Source: Gigaspora rosea
Lineage: Eukaryota; Glomeromycota; Glomeromycetes; Diversisporales; Gigasporaceae
Assembly (NCBI GenBank): GCA_003550325.1
Contig: QKWP01000038.1
Coordinates: 536,690 to 600,689 of the forward strand
Reading direction: 5' to 3'
DNA length: 64,000 nucleotides
This document shows, piece by piece, positions 33,741-45,590 of the stretch (position 1 is its first letter; each line of letters begins with the position of its first letter). Under the pieces are notes generated by a model. It did not search any database. It was not told the origin of the DNA and worked only from the letters and a program-made list of their open reading frames with translations. The position numbers and the translations under genes were made by a program.

Positions 33741-34927
33741 TTTTTCAAAATTACAAATTGATATATGTCGAGTTGACTTCAGAAAACCCTATATATATCT
33801 TTTTATTCGAAAAATTTATCTCAATTGTCAGCTGAATAACTGATAAGAGGTGGAACTAGTAGTATCCGAATTAGTATAGATTACTTAAGATATCAGAAAA
33901 AATATTACGAAGATCAGATTTCAACATCGACATGTAGCAAACGGGGTATTCTTCGAGAAGTATTTATGTAATAGGGAGCGTGAGAATAGGAAAAAAACGA
34001 TGATATTATTGCTATAAATAGGTTTGAATGTAATAATCAATCTGAATAAGGATAATGCAAAGATCCTTAAACCAATCAAAATTGTAAATTTTTTTGATTA
34101 ACCCGAACAGTACTTAAACCGAATCTAAATTAGTCCCGGAGGGTTTAAACTAGTCTTGGAGCTAGTTAAAAGACATTTTATCTAAATACTACATTCTTAT
34201 CTCAACCTAACTCTAATGTTGTTATTTAAACGATCTTTATAAAAATAAATGGGGAATTCTAATGCCAAGGGGGTTTTCCGAGTCTTACAAATGATAAACG
34301 TAATAATATAATTCGTCGATAATCATATCCCTCACAATGGCTTCTCTGACAATAATTTCTTCGACGAATTTTAAATAACTTTATTCATACCTTAATATAA
34401 GATTGGCTAGTTTGTCGGTGAAGAATGTAACCGTATGAAATGATTGCCGGATTCAAGAACCAATTTAATAACTATTTTCCAACCCATTTCGTAATTGACT
34501 ATCGGATTAGAGTCAAAAATTACTAATTTAAGTCAATTCATTAGATCTCTTACTTTAAAAAGATTTATAATTTTTGTGATTTGCGAAATTTTGGAATGCT
34601 TTTAGTGATTGGTTAATGACAATATTATATGAGAGACTGAGGATTTTACCATATAATGTAATTAAATAAAATTAATAAAATTAAAAATTACATTCTAATA
34701 TAATTTTCTATAATAGAAATATATTGAAGTATTTAATATTGGACAAGCGATAAGAATTTTTTTTAATTTTACTCTGATGCGCTGCGTGGCAGAATATAAG
34801 TAACATTAACTCGATTAAAGAAAATTTCAATTATTGAACCGGTCGACCGGGCCGACCTTTTTGATAGAGCAAATTTCTGATCAGTGTTAGTCTCCATAAC
34901 TATATCAAATTTGTAGAAAGCAATTAG
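33741..34927. other. Upstream flank of the transporter gene, AT-rich
   Basis: No gene is recognised. The first 200 bases should hold the promoter of the UNC93-like gene, but no clear TATA box or shared operator was seen. A 62-codon minus-strand frame at 34769-34957 shows no family features. Confidence 0.45.
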
Positions 34928-35332
34928 GTCACGCAAAGTTGAATTTTCGTTTTGCATTACATGGAATCTGAAAACATGGTCGGTCGGTCGGTTTTTTTAT
35001 TTGGTTTTTATTTGTTTTTCTTTTTTTTTTTTTTAATTTACTGTAAATTAATAGAATAATGTTCACATATAAGATTATGCAAGGTTAATTTTTTCATTTT
35101 ACGCAACAAGAAATCAAAAAATTGGGTCGGTAATCAAAAATTTCCGCCAGTCTATCGGACAATTACGGGAAATTAAGGTCTCCATCGGGTGATACCGGAT
35201 GAAAATAGCGTAAAAATTAAATGTCAAAAATAGAACAATTGGCACAATTGGGATCCAAAAAAAAAAAAATGGAAAATTGAAAAAATGGGTCAGCGGGTAA
35301 TGCAAAACGAAAAATCAACTTTGCGTGGCCTT
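34928..35332. mobile_element. Inverted-repeat element (about 405 bp), family unclear
   Basis: A 32-bp inverted repeat, with GGTCACGCAAAGTTGAATTT and then CGTTTTGCATTAC, bounds the interval with two or three mismatches. The loop holds a GGTCGGTCGGTCGG run and poly-T and poly-A stretches. No TSD could be assigned. Confidence 0.55.
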
Positions 35333-36005
35333 AGGCCATTCCTTGCCAAATTTCTAGAGATGCTATATTATTTAGTTTTATTCGTTTTTTGTCTTTGAAA
35401 AATTATAGCACGTTAGTAATTTATGTTGATTAATTGTCTATGCAATCAGCATATATGAACATTTACATTCATTGTTCGCCAACTTATCATCTAAATTATC
35501 CAATTTTGAGTATCTACATTGTTGTAAACTACTAGTTGATATTTGGTCAGTTTTTGGCCTGAATTATGTTTATAAGAGAATCTATTCTAACGTTTCTTTA
35601 ATCGGCCGGCCTAGCCCACAATGGTGCAGGCTGTGGGTCGACTCGCTATCGACCCGGCCAATTATTAAATTTATTCAACGTATCAAAAATAACATTCAAT
35701 TTTACCTGGACTAGTTTCTGATCGATTTTGAACTGTCTCTAAAAGTCCAATCTCAGACCCGGCCCTAGACAGTATTTCTTGTAGACTACTTAACATCCTT
35801 ATAAATTATAACAATAATAACGATATTTTTCAAGAGAAGTGAATTATATTAAAGCAATGAAAATTTTTTTCAATTTCAAATATGTACAGTACAGTAATAC
35901 AATAATATGAACTAAAAAAGAATTTCACCAAATGATCTATTATTTAAATTTCTACATAAAACTATCCAACCAGTAAATCATGCAATTTTAAGAATCCCTG
36001 TAAAC
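35333..36005. other. Noncoding, no feature recognised
   Basis: An 80-codon frame (35472-35714) crosses a GC-richer patch (TCGGCCGGCCTAGCCC) and shows no family features. The rest is AT-rich. Confidence 0.4.
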
Positions 36006-36187
36006 AGAGATTAAGTATGGTAGGTGAGCAGATCAGTATAGTACAGATTTTTACAGATTTTAAAACTATACCATACTGATCATCTATAATTCCTAACCCT
36101 AACGCTAAATATCTATAATACCGGATCAATATGGTACAGTTTTTAAAAGTCGGCTACACTATACTGATCTGCGTAACTTGGCTGCTG
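36006..36187. mobile_element. Short MITE-like inverted repeat
   Basis: The block GCAGATCAGTATAGTACAG at about 36027 is mirrored by CACTATACTGATCTGCG at about 36155, enclosing a loop with a CCTAACCCTAACGC string. The outer ends are less clear, and the right edge touches the next MITE. Confidence 0.5.
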
Positions 36188-36189
36188 TA

Positions 36190-36323
36190 CTGTGATCAGT
36201 GATTTTCACACATAACACCGGAAATCAGCAATCTAGGGTTAGAAATAACTTTTAGTCATTCATTTATTACATTTTTTCTAGATTTCTGATTTCCGTGTGA
36301 TGCACGGAATTTGCTGATCACAG
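36190..36323. mobile_element. Short TA-flanked MITE (134 bp)
   Basis: The ends CTGTGATCAG are perfect inverted repeats extended by imperfect matches through CCGGAAATCAG and ATCTAG. TA dinucleotides flank both sides (36188-36189 and 36324-36325), as for Tc1/mariner-type MITEs. Confidence 0.65.
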
Positions 36324-36325
36324 TA

Positions 36326-37871
36326 ATTTGAAAAGCACTGTAAGTGAAATAGGTGTCATCTACATAATATTAAATATGAGATGAAAAGAATTTAGCTGCA
36401 TTATTGCTCGCTTTTAACATTTAATCCTACTTACCGTATTTCACGGGCATAACCACCCCCATATTGAACATTATCAACTCATACAAATACTGTGCGGCAT
36501 AATGCCTATAGATTTCCCACAAAAACATTAAGCAATGAGTTTACCCATAACGTGACTTCACCCTAATCACACCCTAACCAAAAGAGCTTCATTGGGTTTC
36601 ATTGGATAAAAATCACGGGGAGGGTAAAATTTTTGTGGGAGAGCTATCACGGCTGTGTAACATTGTCTATTCATGTGCCCAAATTAAAATTAATTTAGCC
36701 TAGATGTTAGGGTTAGATTAGGATTAGATTTGGCCAATTTTTATTTGGGCTGCAATCTGGCGGGATTGTCATTTGGGCTACAACATATATATTGTAAACC
36801 CGAAAACGGAGTCTTCCGGGTCAACCTAAATAACTGGAACGACCGTCTTGAAGATCATTACACAATTGATAAAAATTTTACAATACTATTGCGGGGAACT
36901 TAACCTATCTATGCTATGAAAAATGAACAAGTTCACTAAATAAAAGTGAAGCTTTTGTAGTGAATTTTAATAATATTGGTTGAATCCACTTGAATCTACC
37001 AACTTTTATACTACAACTAAAATATATCGGAACCGAAATAAACAGCCTTCCTACTCTATAATCACCTCCTATATAATCACAAATCCTATACAATCACACA
37101 AATTTTAACCCCAGTTGTTTTTATATAAAAATACCTTTATATACCATTTGGTTTATAATTACTATCACATCATATACTATAAATAAATAAATAAATATAT
37201 ATATATTCTATATAATCACGTTTAAAACAGATAATAAAAGAATGCATAGACATAGGTAAGTGACTGTGAACGAATATCTTATAACAAATCAAAATTATAA
37301 ATTCAATATGGTAAGTGTTAACTTTCAAAAAAAAATTTTTACAATATCCGATTTGCTATAAAGCAAGCTAGAGTATAACCCTGGTTGTTCCAGAGTATGT
37401 TGCTCCACTAACAACTTTAATGGTATTGGCTTAAATTTCGAGTTACACTGAATATAGGAATTTTTTAGCATATTTAGACATTCATTATAACAATTTCACG
37501 AGTCACGAAGCCATATCTTTGCGAATAAATAAAATATTGAAGAAAAAATATGTAATACAAGGCAAATAAAGATCGATTCGAATAGAATGAATAAAAAAAA
37601 ATAAAGCATGAACAATAATGAATTATCTTTATAAATATAAATAAAAAAGATCAATGCAAATATCAATGTTATTATTAATAATTATTATAATTATTGATAA
37701 AATGCGCAATTTTCATTGTCATTATTAATAAATTCTATAATACATAATTGGGACCGCCTAAATTTTTCTTAATCGTTTAATCGTTTAATCGTTTAATTTG
37801 GCCAGCATTCTGGCCCACGACCAATATAATTCTGCCTAGAACTATAGAGCAATTTTCAAACGGTTAAACGG
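36326..37871. other. Noncoding region
   Basis: I see no gene. ATAATCACCTCC and ATACAATCACAC strings near 37055-37095 resemble the ends of the TA-flanked MITE at 47785. They may be a decayed relative that stretches to about 37215. A run of four AATA units lies near 37185. Confidence 0.4.
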
Positions 37872-38306
37872 TGTTATCACGTGATAACAATTTTTTTGCG
37901 CCGGTGTTAACCTTCGAATACCTCTCGGAAAACGAGGCTACCGGAGCAACAATCGACAGGGAGTCACGTGAGCACAGAGACACGGGACTGTGCAGTGATA
38001 TATCGTAGTTGTTAGTATATAACAAGCGAGAGGGTTTATGTTTATAGTGATTTGTTAATATAAAGAGTGCGTGATGTAATTTGTAGAATCGAATGTATAT
38101 GATAAAGTGTCTTTTATTAACAATAAAGAGATGTAATGGCGGACATGCCTACAAAGTGGAGCAAATATCGCCCGTATATATACAAAAATGTTCAATAGTA
38201 AAAAGATCTGGCATTTATGTCAGAACTGTCGGATCTATCACTTATGCCAGTTCTCCCATCAATCATTTATGCCTGATCTATCATTTATGGCAGAAACGAC
38301 TGATAT
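37872..38306 (+). mobile_element. LTR-like remnant split by the Gypsy element
   Basis: It begins with the perfect 18-bp palindrome TGTTATCACGTGATAACA, which mirrors the palindromic starts of the other LTRs here. A TATATAA box lies near 38020 and AATAAAG signals near 38119. The Gypsy fossil at 38307 inserted into its 3-prime side. Sequence just after that element (46281 on) may be the continuation. It looks old, and the ends are not fixed. Confidence 0.4.
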
Positions 38307-38992
38307 TGTCACAAATCTTAATTTGTGACTGTAGCTTGAATCCAAATTTTTGGCTAGAACCTGTTGAACCCGATTTAGCAATATTTATTTCCTTATGTAT
38401 ATTTTATTTAAATTTCATTGAAAATCAGGTAAAACCAGTTATTCCTCAGTTCATCACATATGATTTTCCCTTTTAGTAAAATTAGGTAAACGCATTAATG
38501 TGTTAACACTTTCATGTGTAAGAATTTTGCTTAAGCCACGAATACCACCTTAATGTGGTGGGCTTATTAATTAGATCGATTCTAGTAGCCACACGGGCAT
38601 GTTGATACACGTACCTAAAAACACCTATATGTGTTAACACCTAAATGTGTTAACGACTTTATGTATTATAAAATTCAAATAATTATAAAAGGGCTTCGTG
38701 TTTTCGTTTAATAAAGGTAGAGATTCCCTTTCGATTAAAATTTACCCTTAATAAAGGAAGTAAGCCAGTGTGGTGCTGAAAAGACCTTTATTTGTATAAG
38801 ATTTTGTTTCGAATAACCATCTCGTACCGTTACACTATCCTATTGTAATCATGTAATACATTATTAATCTACATAACTTAACGAAACTCTGCTTTTATAA
38901 CTGTACTATTACATTTAAACTCCTTTTATTTACCTGTAACTATTAAAGTTAAATCGGACAACTGATAGTTCTCTCCCATATTAGTAGTTACA
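38307..38992 (+). repeat. 5-prime LTR of the Gypsy fossil
   Basis: It is 686 bp long with TG at the start and CA at the end. It has repeated TGTGTTAACAC and ATATGTGTTAACACC palindromic motifs in the U3 part, then a TTATAAAAGGGC box near 38684 and AATAAAGG signals about 25 bp later. A TTTGGTGCCGATTG primer-binding-like site follows directly. Confidence 0.92.
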
Positions 38993-38994
38993 TT

Positions 38995-39012
38995 TGGTGC
39001 CGATTGTGTGGA
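38995..39012 (+). promoter_or_regulatory. Primer-binding site of the Gypsy fossil
   Basis: TGGTGCCGATTGTGTGG follows the 5-prime LTR by two to three bases. TGG pairs with the CCA end of a tRNA, as in most Ty3/Gypsy elements. I did not identify which tRNA. Confidence 0.7.
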
Positions 39013-39160
39013 ATACACGTTATTTTGACCTTGAATTAGTATCTCTCTTATTTCGAATCACATAGTAAAAACTATATATATATATTTTGCAATTATATTA
39101 ACCTTATGTGAATCCAGTCCACAAACTCCCTTAACCAATCTTGCGAACCAAATTGCTCAA

Positions 39161-40170
39161 TTGGTTCAACAACTTCAAATGGCTCCCGCTCCTCAAGTCA
39201 ATGTTGACCCTCCTCAGCCAGAATTAAAGCAGGTAGAATATCCTAGTTTTGCTAGAGGAGACCAAGATCCTATCTCATGGCTGGAGGAAGTTGAGATAGC
39301 TTTTGAAGCTAACCAAGTCCAAGAGGCGCAGAAAATCCCAGTTATTGTACCTCGGTTAAAAGGCCCCGCTACAACGTGGTGGATGATTCGTCATAATCAA
39401 GTTCCTGTTATAGACCAGTGAAATGACCTTAACCATTTACCTAACAGCTTTAAGCCCCTTTTTATCAATCAGTTCTGTACTCCTACTTTGGAAGTAAATG
39501 GTTCACTGATCTTACGCAAAGAAAGCAGTGTTATGATGAGTCTGTCGATTCCTATTATATAGCAATAGAGCAATTGATAAGCCAGGTGGAAGCTGGAGGA
39601 CTACAGTATCCGGACACTGCTAAAGCCCAATTATTTATGAATGGGCTATGGTCTGAATTATTTACTGCGGTATCTCCTTTCTTGCCTAATACCCTGCAAG
39701 CGGCATTCGAGAAAGCCAAAGCATTCGAAAATGCCTTCAACAAGACTTTTACCAACCCTGTATGTTCTCCTCCCGTTAATGGTTATCCCTTTTCTCTATA
39801 CCCTCAGGCTCTAGTTCCTTTAGCCACGACAGCTCCGATAGAAACTGAAAATATAATGGAAAAATTGTTAGAAGCCATTAATAAAATGAATACTTAGATG
39901 CAAGAAAAGAAAAAACCTCAGAGAGAATATAATAAAGACTACTTATCTAAAATTAATTGTTATAAGTGCGGTAAACAGGAGCATTTAAGTCGAAATTGTT
40001 ATGAACCTATGAAGAATCCTAATAATTCCTCCAGGTCTAAAAATAACAGTAATGAACATGTCACGGTTAATAAAGAAACTCTTCAACCTTTAATTTCCAT
40101 TATCGACAACAATAAGACATCCGAAGAAAGAAAAGACCAACAAACTTTTGTTAGTCTCGTAGGAGAGTAA
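39161..40170 (+). pseudogene. gag region of the Gypsy fossil
   Basis: The capsid-like part includes EYPSFARGDQDPISWLEEVE and a KGPATTWW block typical of Ty3/Gypsy gag. A CCHC zinc knuckle (CYKCGKQEHLSRNC) for nucleic-acid binding follows at about 39958-40000. Part of a broken element. Confidence 0.85.
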
Positions 40171-40689
40171 TGGCCTTTTTATGGTCCGGCCCAAAGACAT
40201 GAACGACGTAGACCCATTACAACTTTATCGTACAAGAAAAATAAAAAAGATACAAATGTTATTAGTGATCCTAATATAGTCCCTGAACAAGGAAGTATGG
40301 AAGGCCCGGTCGATGTAGTCATGGAAAAAGCAGAATTCCCAGAACCTCCCATCGAAGAAGTTAATGTCACTAAGGATGAACCCAATAGAGTGGAACCAAA
40401 GAAAGTCATAGTTGAAAAAGTTGTGCCTAAAGAAAATAAAAAAGAATGTATCAAAACAAATCGAGCTACGTTAACTCGTAAAAGAAGTCCGGAGGAAGAG
40501 TTACCCCAGATCGCTTCTCTTGTGACCTGTGCTCAATTATAACTGATATATGAGAAAAACTGGCTAATATTACTATTGAACAACTTTTACGTATTGTCCC
40601 TTCCTTGCGTATCGATTTGACTCGAAGTTTACAAAAGAAAAAGTTAATTTCTAAAAGAAAATTAAAAATAATATTAACATATCTCCTAA

Positions 40690-41060
40690 AATTAAATCCA
40701 TGGCATTATATTGTGACGCCAAAGTCTTGAACCAAACCTTTCCTTTATAGTAGATAGTGGGTCATCTGGGAGTATAGTCTTCTCTTATTTTTTAAGAGAA
40801 CTAGGTATTAAGATCGAAAGGCCCTCCACGATTAACATGATTAGCATGCATGGGGAAAGCAAAAAGGCCTTGGGAGAAATTTCAGCTTTTCCATTTGAAG
40901 TTGGTGGCGTTCGAGTCCCTATCGCATAGTGGTAACTGATGCTACATCTTACCAAGCCATCGTTGGTAATGATTAGTTATCTAAAGTTAGAACCATAATA
41001 GACTAGACGGCAGCTGAAATGTCCTTTATATGGGAAGATAAAGAAATAGTTGTTCCTGTT
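40690..41060 (+). pseudogene. Protease region of the Gypsy fossil
   Basis: An aspartic protease active-site motif, VDSGSSGS, is visible near 40753, followed by hydrophobic strands. An acidic linker rich in glutamate follows to about 41410. Part of a broken element. Confidence 0.7.
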
Positions 41061-41564
41061 GAGTGTTGTCAACTCATACGTGAGCCTTTAGAAAAAAATA
41101 GACCTAGTAAAACTCGAGAACTAGAAGAAGAAACCGAAACCACAGATTCTGAGGAAAGCTAAGAATTTGAGGATAAAAACCTTGAAGATCATATATATGG
41201 TGTTTCTGATTTTGAAGATTTATTGGGACCCCGATATTATAAAGAGTCAGAAGTAATAGAAGACTATGTAGACTTAGTAGCAAGTTGGGATGAGGAAGAA
41301 GAATATTGGTATCAAGATGTCTGCGACTTTTCTGAAGAAAAGGTCCTAATTACTTTTCTTGATAAGAGTGAACGAGACCAGGATAACTTTCGTTCCACAA
41401 AATTCTAGCAGAAAGAAAAAAGTCCTACTGGTAGGTCGATTGGGCATACTAATTTATCGGCTGTTTTAGACCTCCTTGATTTTTACTATGATAAAGCAAC
41501 CATGGACCGTGACTATCAAATTGGTCCAGTGCCTCAAAATGTAAAAGACTAATTAAACATTCTG

Positions 41565-42290
41565 TTGCAAGATCGTCAGGACAATTTTGTATGGGATTCT
41601 AAAGAATTGGGTTGTACTACGGTTGTTAAGTACAAAATTCACACTGGAAACACTCCGGCCATAAAGCTGCGGTCATATCGGCATACACCTAAAGAAAGAG
41701 AGTTTATGAAAGAAATAATTATTCGTATGCTAAGAGAAGGGATTATCTGTATATCCGAAAGCCCGTGGTCCTCACCAGTCATCCTAGTAAAAAGAGAAGA
41801 TAAAATTAGATTTTGTATAGATTATCGCAAGCTCAACGCAGTCACAGTTAAAGACAGTTACCCCTTGCCCCGGATTCAAGATCTCCTTGAATCTTTAAAA
41901 GGAGCTTGTTATTTCAGTACCCTAGATTTAGCCAGTGGGTACTGGCAAGTAGAGATGGATGAGCAAGACCGGGCGAAGACTGCTTTTACCACCCCTTTCG
42001 GCCTATTCAAATTTAACGTTATGCCTTACGACCTGACGAACGCTCTCGCTACTTTTTAGCGGTTAATGGATAATCTTTTCCGAGATATAATTGACTGCTT
42101 TGTTATTATTTATATTAATAATATTGTTATTTATTCTAAAACCTCTCATGATCATTTTATCATTTTTGCAAAGTCTTCACCCAGTTACGGCGTGCCAGAT
42201 TAAAGCTAAAGCCTATGAAATGTTTCGTCTTTTTCCAAGAAATAAAGGTTTTGGGTTATATCGTGAGTCAACAAGAAATTAAAACCAACC
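41565..42290 (+). pseudogene. Reverse transcriptase region of the Gypsy fossil
   Basis: Conserved blocks of the family are plain: FCIDYRKLNAVT, YPLPRIQDLLESLKG, FSTLDLASGYWQVEM and TPFGLFKFNVMPYDL. They occur in the order expected for a Ty3/Gypsy polymerase. Part of a broken element. Confidence 0.9.
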
Positions 42291-42319
42291 CTAAGAAAGT
42301 GGCTACTATTTAGCACTTT

Positions 42320-42905
42320 CCAATTCCACGTACATTACGACAAATACGGGGTTTCCTTGACCTCGCTTCTTATTACTGCAAGTTTATACCTGAATTTACA
42401 CATATCGCAGCCCCTTTAAATCGCCTACTAAAGAAAAATGTTAAATATAGATGGACGGAAACAGAGCAAGGGTCTTTCGAGTTACTGAAATTAAAACTTA
42501 CCCAAGCTCTTGTTTTAGCATACCCTAATTTCGATCAACTATTCCCGTATTTACCAACGCATCAGATACATCCTTGGGTGCGATTCTTGCTCAAAAGAAT
42601 AGTGAGGAGCAAGAACGTGTAATTTCGTATGCTAGCCGAAGTCTTTTGCCAGGCGAAAAAAATTATACTACTACCGAAAAAGAAGGTTTAGCCACTATTT
42701 GGGCCGTAGGGTACTTTCAGCATTACTTGCATAGGTCTTTCTTCACCCTCATAACCAACTATATTGCATTAAAATATTTAATATCCTTAAATGAACCTTG
42801 AGGATGGCTCGCAAGATGGATCATGCCTTTGATGGAATACGACTTCGAAATTGCCTATAGAGCCGGAAAACAACATGTTAATGTCGATTGCCTCTCTTGA
42901 ATCAA
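42320..42905 (+). pseudogene. RNase H region of the Gypsy fossil
   Basis: The tether after the polymerase is followed by GAILAQKNSEEQERVISYAS, NYTTTEKEGLATIWAVGYFQ and HYLHRSFF. These are family blocks of Ty3/Gypsy RNase H. Part of a broken element. Confidence 0.85.
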
Positions 42906-43023
42906 TTAAAAAAAAAACCATTTTATAGATGACTAAAACTTTTAAATTACTTATCTTTAAATCCGTTAATCCAGTCCAGGTTACAGTGTCCCGGCATTGC
43001 ATTATAACCTTCCTTATAGTCCC

Positions 43024-43033
43024 NNNNNNNNNN

Positions 43034-43069
<36 letters not shown>

Positions 43070-43077
43070 CACCAACA
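43024..43077. other. Assembly gap and 44-base A run
   Basis: Ten N (43024-43033) are followed by 44 A. A fixed-length N block next to a homopolymer suggests an unresolved assembly junction between RNase H and integrase of the Gypsy fossil. Coordinates and copy structure across it should not be trusted. Confidence 0.95.
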
Positions 43078-43279
43078 ATCGGGCTGACTATTGGTCTTAC
43101 TTCAATGGATTTCGATATCTATTACCTTTACCTTAGGTATCTTAGCGACTCCATGATACTCAACCATTACTCAGCGAAACAAGTCAGCGACCTAAAATTT
43201 AAGACTCGTCACTTTTGTGTAAGAGACAGAATTCTATATAAGAAAAATTTAAGAAACCCCTTCGCTCTCTTCGAGTCCT

Positions 43280-43990
43280 GAAAAGCAATGAAGTGGAGGC
43301 AGTATTATTTAGCATGTATGATGACCCCTTATCAGGGCATTTTAATTTTACTCAACATACTAACGAATAGCAGCCTGTTATTTTTGGCCACAAATGGGAA
43401 CTGCCATCAAGACATACATCCGTACCTGTAATGTATGCCAAAAGAAAGATAAACCAAAGACGAGGGAACCTTTGTACCCTACATCAGTAGGTAGAATATT
43501 CGATAAACTCGGTATTGATATCGTAGAACCCCTTCCTATAACTTTGAGAGGAAATAGATATATTGTTATGGCTACAGAATACATATCAAAATGGCCGGAG
43601 GCTCGAGCCTTAAAAACAGCTGATGCTGACTCAGTTGCTGCCTTTCTTTTTGAAGATGTAATTTGTCGGCATGGTGCACCGAGGTATCTTCTATCCGATC
43701 AAGGTTCCTACTTTTGCAATAAAGTGGTTGAGTCTCTCTTAGAAAATTTATCGTCAACCATAGGACTTCTAACCCGTATCACCCCCAAACCAACGGCCTA
43801 ATTGAAAGGTTTAATAAAACCTTATATGGGGTCCTTTGTAAATGTGTAACTCAATTTAAAGAAGATTGGGATGAGATTGTGCTGGTAGCTTTGTTTGCTT
43901 ATCGTACGACAAAGCACAGTACTACTCGCTTCGAACCTTTCTATCGTATGTATGGCCGTAAGGTCATTATAGAACTGGGAAAACTCTATA
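43280..43990 (+). pseudogene. Integrase region of the Gypsy fossil
   Basis: A zinc-binding H2C2 region ends in CNVCQKKDK. The catalytic core shows GIDIVEPLP, YISKWPEARAL, FEDVICRHGAPRYLLSDQGS and a FNKTLYG block. Sequence after the nested MITE (44435-45560) is the continuation of the pol or 3-prime region. Part of a broken element. Confidence 0.85.
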
Positions 43991-44434
43991 ATAGGTCCTG
44001 CCTCTACTATATTCGAATACTATTATAAATATGGAAAATGTGACTGACTTATTATAGATTTGAATTATTATAAAGTCTAGTGAGGTCCTCGACTTTATAT
44101 AATTCGCAAAAAAAAATGTTATTAGATTTGCATATATAGAATATAAAAAATGTCATCGCTATTAGTTAATTCGATCTATGATAAAATAAGTACAGGTCCG
44201 AAATATTTCGGTTAGAAAATCAATAAATGTAAAATACAAGCAAGCTCAGGAAAAAGATTGAAGTAAAGCTCTGAAAATTCCGGATCTATGTCAAAGTGTT
44301 AGACCAAAATAATTCGCTTTATTATTAAATTTTTTAAGGTGCCGCAAAACTGATTCGCTTAATTATAAAAAAGCCTGATTCGCAAAACTTACTAAATATA
44401 TTTTTTGGGGCGGGGACCTATTATAGAGTTTTCC
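43978..44434. mobile_element. MITE nested in the Gypsy fossil (about 457 bp)
   Basis: A near-perfect inverted repeat, GGAAAACTCTATAATAGGTC, bounds the interval at 43978-43998 and 44414-44434. The interior is AT-rich and noncoding. The target duplication is uncertain because the ends themselves are TA-rich. A Tc1/mariner-like origin is possible. It is younger than the Gypsy insertion. Confidence 0.75.
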
Positions 44435-45577
44435 GGTCCTGTCATTATGCTGATAGAAGTAGCCGGAAATGTCTATCATAATGAGCCGGGTACAGAAGAA
44501 CAATTACAAAGCCAAATCCTCTGTAGAATTGAAACATTTTTAGGATATTTAACTGAAGCGCGGTTAACTGCAAAAGGAAAAATTAAAGTTGTACAAGTCC
44601 AACACAAAGAATATCATGACTCTAAGTATATAATAGAGTTATATGCAATAGGTGATTGAGTCCTACTACAATGTTCTAAAATCCAATACTCTAAAAGTGC
44701 TAAACTAGAAGTTAAATGTAGCGGACCCTATTATATACATAATGTGTTAGGTAATGGGGCCTACAAGTTAAGAACTATCACTGGGGTAAAGTTCTTAAAA
44801 AGGCAGTTCATGGCAACCGATTAAGCTATATTACACCCGCTTAAGTAATCCATCAACCCTTGTCAAATATTAGGGGCAGAGAATACATAAATTAACTGCT
44901 TGAAGCATACAGTACCTTTAGGCTATTGCCAATAGAATTTAATACCTTTCCCAAACCTCTTAAATGAACTCTTGCCTTTTTAACAAAGCAACTAAAAACT
45001 ACTCAGCTTAAAGAAAGCTTTATTATTACACAAGATATCATTGAATATGAAGATGAAGAAGGAAAGGAAAAGGTCCATCTCTCTGAGATTACTCCCTTGA
45101 GTGACGCGCAAAGAATGCACGACAAGCTACATTATTTTTTTGAAGACCTACAACGACTCAACACAACATCACAAGTCCTACTGGAAATAGAGGGGAAACC
45201 TGGCAACTTCAAGTCCAAAATCTATGTCATTCTCTAACACTTCCTAAAGTTTCTACTAATACACGCCTTGGATACTACTACCAGCTTGGGTCACTTCTTG
45301 CCGCGCGAAATTGAAATGAGGAAGCACAAAATAAAGTTAAAAGTTCATTTCCCACTCGCAAATATTTGAATGTATGGAAAATAGCCCAATGAACTTTCCA
45401 ACTATACTCTATTAGGGGATTGACAATCTTCTTGAATCTCAGTATATGACTCCTTCTGTCCTATTACGCTTGTACGAAGACGATTTTATGTTACTTCTCA
45501 ACAAGGCCAATGCCATTAGAGATCAAGAAGTTCAGAATTTTCTTAATCCAGTAACCAAGCTACTGGGGTCCAATTAC

Positions 45578-45590
45578 AGGAAGAGGTGTA
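45578..45590 (+). promoter_or_regulatory. Polypurine-like tract of the Gypsy fossil
   Basis: AGGAAGAGGTG lies directly before the 3-prime LTR, in the position where Ty3/Gypsy elements prime plus-strand synthesis. Confidence 0.6.

Noticed and set aside
38093-38476. 127-codon ORF sharing a peptide with 45446-45712
   Set aside because: The shared peptide DCSLNPNFWLEPVEPDL is the translation of the two LTR copies and not a gene family.
40179-40454. 91-codon antisense ORF over the Gypsy gag-protease junction
   Set aside because: It is a serine- and threonine-rich shadow of the sense strand.
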